Part shown: in pieces, positions 18,801 through 23,289 of the stretch
Position numbering within the stretch: position 1 is the stretch's first letter
Layout: the number at the start of each line of letters is the position of its first letter
Assembly: GCA_020650975.1 (NCBI GenBank)
Contig: JAIPMN010006458.1
Span: forward strand, 1-23,289
Direction of reading: 5' to 3'
Origin: Apostichopus californicus
Taxonomy: Eukaryota > Echinodermata > Holothuroidea > Aspidochirotida > Stichopodidae
DNA length: 23,289 bases
The notes under the pieces: model-generated
What the model saw: the letters and a program-made list of their open reading frames with translations, nothing else
What the model was told of the DNA's origin: nothing
Database searches by the model: none
Position numbers and translations under genes: made by a program

Positions 18801-20664
18801 TGCCCAGTACATGAAGCGTTATGTTAATTGCAGGATATTTACCTACGCGAAGGGCCCACAAATTTGCGGTGTCCTAGGCCATGGCCTACTTGCCTATGCC
18901 ATACCCTAACATTGCCCACACCCCTCCCATCCCTTACTCTAAAGTCATAGCCAAGAACGATTTGGTTGGAGGACGAGCATGGGCAGGGGAACTGTCCATC
19001 AACCATATGAAAAGAAATATATTTGGCGTTACCTATATGCAAATGCATATACCGTTAACAACAGTGTTAACAACATGCTCATAGTGCCCCAACCTCCTCC
19101 CCTCCCCCTTCACTTTGATTGGAAGGAGAACATTTCAGCGATTGTCACTTTATAAGTCATCCAGTACTGTGATAACAAATAAAAATGGCCAAAAGTTTTG
19201 AAAAATTAAGTATTCGTCAAAATTTTAAGATCTACGTGTAATTAATCATTTACAAGAACAGGACTATTGGTTCATTTAAAATGTTAAAATTATGTTACAA
19301 ATTGATCAATTCCATACATTTATTACGCACTGGTCACCTCGTAATTCAGTTGCAAAATGGCAAATATGACTACTTTAACGATTAAATATAAAGTAATTAT
19401 TTCAACCATTTTCTGCAAGAAAGCTGTTGAAATGACGAAGAGGATCAAGACTTTGAATTTACCTTTAACTTCAAACCTTTGGCCATTATTTCCAAAATCC
19501 TCTGATGCAGTATCTTGCAATTCTGATAAAGGTCTATTAAACAAGCTTTCATCTTTGGTACGTCGGGAATTTCGGGAAATTCGTTCGAATCCTGGATATA
19601 ATTCAAAGAACAGGTAGAACAAAGAAACAAATCAATAAACATATCAACAAGCTCCGTCTTGGTTTTTTTAACCTAACTTTTAAGTTAACTTTTAAGTTAA
19701 CTTTTAGCTTACAGAATTTGTTCCGTTGGTTGGGAAATTAAAATTATGATAAGGATTAGTTACTCGATATTAAAAACAATTTGATTTTGAAGTGAATTGT
19801 TTGCACAATTTACACAAATCAGATCTAAAAAAAGAACGGAAGAGGATGCAAACACCGTTTCTTTAATGATGGGTCGTAGGTTGAACGATTCCTTCATATC
19901 TTTTTGCCCATAAGCCGTATCCAACCTACAAAAAACAAAAGTAAATATATAAATATGCAGATATTATATATTCTGAATTGTCACTAAAGGTGCACCTCAG
20001 CAATTACAATCATTCACCCCACCCCCAATCCCCCCCCCCCCGACTTAAAATTCCAGTCTGTTTTGGCGTACTTTTACATACATAACAGAACATTAATTGT
20101 TTGCATCCATTTTGCAAATTACACCAATCTAAAACTGACCGCACATTCAGACGAACATTCAGCCGTACATTCATCCGCACATGCGCATAGCTTCAGAATG
20201 GTTGAACTTACCCTTCCAGGTCAGGAGGCACGTAACCATGGAAACTATCTTTAATCCAGTCACCACTCTTATACTTGGCCTTTTCAGAGGAGCCCAACGA
20301 AAAGAAACCTTTCGAAACTTGGAAAGCTTGTTCAATCTATTGACGAAAAATGGTTCACAAAGCCTGAAAACAAAATAGCGCTCAGTATACGATTTTGAAC
20401 TTTAAAACAGTTTCTGGTCTATTTCGTGTTCTCATTGTTTCTAAACATATACCGTGTTATTACTGATATAACATTTACAATGATCAATTTAATACTCACC
20501 GTTTCGAGAGGGATTCCAACATTTTTAAAATGGACAAATCCAATCGTCACGAACGCCTCGTGGATTTCATCTGCTAGTGTCTGCAGTTTACTTTCATCCG
20601 GTGTTTCTGTCTGTAGTCCGTAACCAGAAAAGTCAACGATTGGTACACATTTTGAAGTATCCAT
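15619..20664 (-). CDS. Isopenicillin-N-synthase-like Fe(II)/2-oxoglutarate dioxygenase (7 exons, 324 aa)
   Basis: Predicted soluble non-haem iron oxygenase that couples 2-oxoglutarate decarboxylation to oxidation of an unidentified small molecule. Joining, on the minus strand, 20664-20500, 20336-20212, 19925-19856, 19591-19463, 18391-18203, 16948-16838 and 15804-15619 gives 975 nt with an intact frame. The N-terminal DIOX_N-type domain spans about residues 7-110 (VPIVDFSGYG, GFVHFKNVGIP, EKAKY, FHGYVPP). The C-terminal oxygenase jelly roll spans about 180-285: iron ligands H208 and D210 (HSD) and H265 (KHRV), 2-oxoglutarate-binding R278/S280 (RQS), and the family motif LRTLYYPP at 184-191. 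Length is normal for the family. No signal peptide is seen. A stop in frame about 45 nt upstream supports the Met at 20662-20664. The substrate cannot be read from the sequence; many animal members are unnamed. Confidence 0.92.
16230..16269. repeat. Three tandem 13-14-bp units in dioxygenase intron 6
   Basis: CGAACTACGAATA, CGAACTACGGAATA and CGAACTACAATAA follow one another directly. Confidence 0.75.
16838..16948 (-). CDS. Dioxygenase exon 6
   Basis: Encodes residues 227-263: GRWIPVQHIPDTVLVNLGD then LMQRWTSDVYRAA, the stretch just before the distal iron histidine. It is phase 0 at both ends, with acceptor ATTTTAG and donor GCG|GTAAGT. Confidence 0.93.
16949..18202 (-). other. Dioxygenase intron 5
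   Basis: This 1.25-kb intron holds an AT microsatellite (16976-16988), a chance 110-codon plus-strand frame (17154-17486), and a 17-bp inverted repeat with one mismatch (17453-17469 against 17536-17552, spacer 66). I see no supported gene in it. Confidence 0.55.
18203..18391 (-). CDS. Dioxygenase exon 5: HxD iron motif
   Basis: Encodes residues 164-226, phase 0 at both ends. It contains NCTTLRTLYYPP and the first two iron ligands in GEHSDYG (H208, D210), followed by LLFQDTTGGLE, which is typical of the family. The acceptor is TCCACTTAG and the donor GAA|GTAAGT. Confidence 0.93.
18414..18555 (+). repeat. Dispersed repeat, copy 1, in dioxygenase intron 4
   Basis: It shares an ordered series of blocks with 18946-19115: CAAGAAC, GGGCAGGGGAxCTGT, ACCATATG, GCGTTAC, CTCATAGTG and a C-rich end. 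It lies just upstream, on the gene's strand, of the exon 5 acceptor. Confidence 0.6.
18946..19115 (+). repeat. Dispersed repeat, copy 2, in dioxygenase intron 4
   Basis: Same orientation as copy 1, about 530 bp away. It differs by an insertion of palindromic sequence (TATATGCAAATGCATATA and GTTAACAACAGTGTTAAC) between GCGTTAC and CTCATAGTG. Confidence 0.6.
19463..19591 (-). CDS. Dioxygenase exon 4
   Basis: Encodes residues 121-163, phase 0 at both ends. EFPEIPDVPKMK leads into a helix (LYQNCKILHQRILEIMAKGL), the position where family members have the pre-jelly-roll helix. The acceptor is ATATCCAG and the donor AAG|GTAAAT. Confidence 0.88.
19674..19709. repeat. Three tandem 12-bp units TAACTTTTAAGT
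   Basis: Two perfect copies and one with two changes, in dioxygenase intron 3. Confidence 0.8.
19856..19925 (-). CDS. Dioxygenase exon 3
   Basis: A short 70-nt exon encoding residues 97-120, with the family motif KDMKESFNLRP. The acceptor is TTTTTTGTAG. The donor chosen is ACG|GTGTTT. A second phase-0 donor 45 nt downstream (TGT|GTAAAT) would insert 15 hydrophobic residues, so the 3' edge is the least certain boundary in this gene. Confidence 0.75.
20030..20041. repeat. 12-base C homopolymer in dioxygenase intron 2
   Basis: Uninterrupted C run preceded by C-rich sequence; its length is likely variable or miscounted. Confidence 0.8.
20212..20336 (-). CDS. Dioxygenase exon 2
   Basis: Encodes residues 56-96 plus two bases of codon 97. 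It begins IEQAFQVSKGFF and ends FHGYVPPDLEG. The acceptor is CGTCAATAG and the donor GG|GTAAGT. Other AGs nearby do not keep the family-matching frame open. Confidence 0.88.
20500..20664 (-). CDS. Dioxygenase exon 1 (coding part)
   Basis: Encodes residues 1-55, ending in GIPLET with donor ACG|GTGAGT in phase 0. It holds the first strands of the DIOX_N region. The exon probably extends upstream to 20750 as 5' UTR, where TTTTACAG forms a good acceptor. Confidence 0.9.
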
Positions 20665-20750
20665 ACTGGTTCGAATGTAATACAGCGGTGGTGCACTTTA
20701 GGCCAGCTATCTTCGAACTTGGAATTTTTTTTTGCAACTACGTACGGTAC

Positions 20751-20866
20751 CTGTAAAATATACAATACAAATCTCATGAAAGAGACCTACTAGAACTACA
20801 GAATCAGCTATATACCACCAGACGACCTATACATGTGTATAGTCCCAAAGCTTTACTATAGCTTAC
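20751..20866 (-). other. Candidate 5' UTR intron of the dioxygenase gene
   Basis: On the minus strand a good donor (ATAG|GTAAGC, exon side ending at 20867) is followed 116 bases later by TATATTTTACAG, with exon resuming at 20750. This would place an untranslated first exon above 20867 and the promoter above that. It rests on splice-site appearance only. Confidence 0.35.
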
Positions 20867-22140
20867 CTATTATAACTTTGAATTTCGATTAAGGGTCAAA
20901 ATAATCGACAACGTCGTGCAAATCAATTTTCGATCTTCTGCATAGAACCTATAGGCTACTTCCTGTTTGAAACAGTGAGCCGTTCGTTTGTTATTCTTGG
21001 CCAAGTCGTTTGTAATACTCTTTTTCTCGAGTGCAAACTGTACATGCCTCAGAGTCCGTTTCTGCCTACCACGAATGTGCTTGCCCACTGTATTTTACAT
21101 GCCCGAGGATCTGTCCGATACAAACGGCTTGGGACATTTCTCCAAAGAGGTGGTGTGAACTTATGCTAACCACAAAATCTTTATTCATATTATTTTTACG
21201 AATTGTATCAATCGAAAGCGTTGCCGCTGGCGTTCTCTGGGCAGTCCAGCAAATACAGATACGGGAAAATAGTTTTGTGAAAAGAAAGGTACACCATGGG
21301 CCGTTCATAAGTTAACAAGACCATCCGTTTGTACGCAGAAAGAAAAAAAAGTTACGCATATAAGGCTATACAACTTAAATGAAAGGTTGTCGATATTTAC
21401 AAAGTGTATGATCGTATATGGAAACTCCGTGATGTTAAAAGCACACAATAATGTTCCTTTAAATTAAAGGATAACAGCAAAGATCACTCTGATTTTGCTC
21501 TGAGCTTTGTTTTTATCCTTCAGCTTAAATCCCGGCGATATCATCGATACTTTGATGGACCCACCGAGAATGAGTTTATATCGTCGAGACCACAGCTCTA
21601 GCATGGAGTTTTTTTTTGGCAATATCGCGTATGAGTAATTCCGGCAAAATTTGGTAAAATAACTTAACGAGAAACTGCTCCAGATTTCAAAATTGATATT
21701 TTCTTGTCTCATTGATGTCAAGTCGTTTTCGATGAGGTAATGTAGACTAAAATTCCGACTGCCGCCAGGCGAGGTGGTAACGATTTGACATTACCAACTC
21801 AAGGCAACTATATACAGACTACACCATGACAGCAAACTGAACCAAACGCTGCCTGGTATAGCACATCACCCAAATTTGTTAATATATACGGTAAGCGAGG
21901 TAACGAGATAGGTACGACATGCAGAAATACATACAGAAATGCACATATACCCGCCACAGTGAGCTGCCTTTTGTGATTCCTTCATTTGTGTAAGGTGTAC
22001 AGACACATGGTATCAGGTAGGCTATAGTACGCGGAAGACGCCATAGAGATTTTATATGGCATGCCATCTGGGACAATCTTATTAATACGTACGTATTAAT
22101 TCGACTATATACGCGTATTCAATCAGACAATAACTTACAT
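20867..22140. other. Upstream region of the dioxygenase gene without a supported coding exon
   Basis: It should contain the promoter and any untranslated first exon of the dioxygenase. Open frames of 70-95 codons occur on both strands but overlap one another and show no domain motif or splice partner. Confidence 0.45.
22081..22100. repeat. 20-bp perfect palindrome
   Basis: ATTAATACGTACGTATTAAT is identical to its own reverse complement. It lies 48 bp left of the hAT element and outside its target-site duplication. Confidence 0.8.
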
Positions 22141-22148
22141 GTCTTAAA

Positions 22149-22786
22149 CAGGGGCGTAGCGAGCGGGGGGGGGGGTGGGGGTGTCACACCCCCAATAATT
22201 TGTTCGCTGTCGGCAAATTTTGGGTCTGTCGGCAAAAGGAGAAAAGGTGAAGAGAGCGGAAGGGAAAGAAAGAAGGAAAGCTGAATAGAGAAAAGGAGAA
22301 CGGGAGCTTCTTTAACGGTTATTTCGATTTTCCAGTTCTTCATCTGATAAACTCATTCACCAATCCAATCACCCGACGCCTGTAAGTTAAAAACCTCTCG
22401 GCAAATAACTGATAATGTCACGGCCGTCAGTATAGCTACTGTAGCCAGGCTCAGCTAGACGAGTGCCAGAATCGCCGACAACTCAGTGAAAGAAATGGAA
22501 TTGAAGGCTTCCGTATAGGCCGCAGCCCACGAGTCGTGCTATCGTATGACAACATGTGGTTATTATCCTCTGTTCAGAATGACGTCATCGCAGATGTCAT
22601 TCGTTCTACGGTGCCAAATTGACTTAAAATATGGACCAGATTGCATCTAAGGACGTTTCAAAACTAAAAATTTTCCACCCCCTCCCCTTAGACCCCTTCC
22701 CCATTTCAGTCACCACTTCCAGATCCGTCGGCAAATCAAATTCTCCACCCCACCCCAACAACAACAAAACCTTCGCTACGCCCCTG
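22149..22786. mobile_element. 638-bp non-autonomous hAT-type DNA transposon
   Basis: Both ends carry the 14-bp inverted repeat CAGGGGCGTAGCGA. Flanks 22141-22148 and 22787-22794 are both GTCTTAAA, a perfect 8-bp target-site duplication as hAT elements make. GTCGGCAAAT-type motifs recur near both ends, and the left end has G runs (22164-22182). It encodes no transposase, so movement would have relied on an enzyme supplied elsewhere. Intact ends and target site suggest a fairly recent insertion. Confidence 0.88.
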
Positions 22787-22840
22787 GTCTTAAATAGCTT
22801 TCACAAACGAGTTTCGAGAGTTGTCACATTGTAGCCTAGC

Positions 22841-22890
22841 CGAACTCGGGACCTTATGATTGAAAGGTACAGGCGTCCACTGAGTTAACA
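22841..22890 (-). repeat. tRNA-derived SINE relic
   Basis: On the minus strand, TTAACTCAGTGG (22888-22877) matches a Pol III A box, and GGTCCCGAGTTCG (22853-22841) resembles a B box at tRNA-like spacing. The T-arm and acceptor stem do not pair, so it is not a working tRNA gene. Its borders are not determined. Confidence 0.4.
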
Positions 22891-23266
22891 CTCTCATGTT
22901 GAACAGACTCCTCCTAATGTTTATGGTTTCTTTCTCAATAATGACGATTTCCTGTCAGACTATGGACATAAGCTTATGCAAGAGACAAGAATGCACAGGT
23001 TTATCCCGTGACAAGGATGTGAACACGGCTGTCCACGTAACCGTGTATTTGCGTCGGAAATTATCGAAATTGTAAATTTCTTATGAACGACTGGTAACAG
23101 TATCTTCGTGCCCAATGTGGGTTTAATGTGTATTTTGAAGGCTTAGTAGTGAAAGATAAAAAGTGTCATTGGTGACAACATCCTTATACTTCAAAACGAG
23201 AAGTGAAAACTGGTCCCACCCTCTCAAATATGGTCAGAAAACGTTTTTTTTTTAAACATTCTGTCT
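22891..23266. other. Spacer without recognisable features
   Basis: No open frame of note, repeat or domain signal was seen. Confidence 0.5.
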
Positions 23267-23289
23267 GGGGGGGGGGGGGGGGGGGGGGG
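23267..23289 (+). repeat. Poly-G run reaching the window edge
   Basis: At least 23 consecutive G. The run may continue beyond the window or mark an assembly break. Confidence 0.85.

Noticed and set aside
21031-21315. 94-codon plus-strand frame near the dioxygenase promoter
   Set aside because: It overlaps another frame on the opposite strand, shows no domain or signal pattern, and its Cys content looks incidental.
21464-21721. 85-codon minus-strand frame upstream of the dioxygenase
   Set aside because: It has no family motif. A short resemblance to the dioxygenase 5' UTR (an A9 tract with similar flanks) is too weak to claim duplication.
22841-22890. Functional tRNA gene on the minus strand
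   Set aside because: A- and B-box-like sequences are present, but the T-arm and acceptor stem do not pair, so a SINE relic is more likely.
1-23289. CRISPR arrays, operons, phage or bacterial systems
   Set aside because: Spliced genes, intron phases and repeat types are eukaryotic; no regularly spaced identical repeats with unique spacers are present.

Overview
This is a stretch of animal nuclear genome holding two complete multi-exon genes that converge tail to tail, set among introns and repeat-rich spacer. Splice sites follow the GT-AG rule, introns run from about 0.16 to 1.25 kb, base composition is AT-rich, and long C/G homopolymers and non-autonomous DNA transposons are scattered through it. 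A Methuselah-like 7TM receptor carrying CUB domains beside an animal isopenicillin-N-synthase-like oxygenase suggests a marine invertebrate, perhaps an echinoderm or another non-vertebrate deuterostome. That assignment is inference; nothing here fixes the species.

Layout. Positions 1-5172 hold no gene I can support. They contain a higher-order tandem repeat of alternating ~91-bp monomers (305-815), a 109-bp tandem duplication, microsatellites, G/C homopolymers and the presumed promoter of the receptor gene. Positions 5198-15130 (+) are a nine-exon gene that assembles without a frame break into a 1093-residue protein: signal peptide, three CUB domains, a cysteine-rich ectodomain and a seven-helix Methuselah/secretin-type receptor core. 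Each CUB domain is encoded by one exon pair with the same boundary and phases. Intron 4 contains a 493-bp non-autonomous DNA transposon.

After a 488-bp spacer, positions 15619-20664 (-) are a seven-exon gene for a 324-residue Fe(II)/2-oxoglutarate dioxygenase with all iron and 2-oxoglutarate ligands intact. A further 5' untranslated exon is likely near 20867. The right flank (20900-23289) has no supported gene. It carries a 638-bp hAT-type element with a perfect 8-bp target-site duplication, a tRNA-derived SINE relic, a 20-bp perfect palindrome, and a terminal poly-G run reaching the window edge.

Nothing in the sequence links the two proteins functionally: one is a predicted cell-surface receptor, the other a soluble oxygenase. 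They share only a 3' intergenic region. The most notable item is the fusion of three CUB modules to a Methuselah-like receptor core, with evidence in the exons of how the CUB array expanded.
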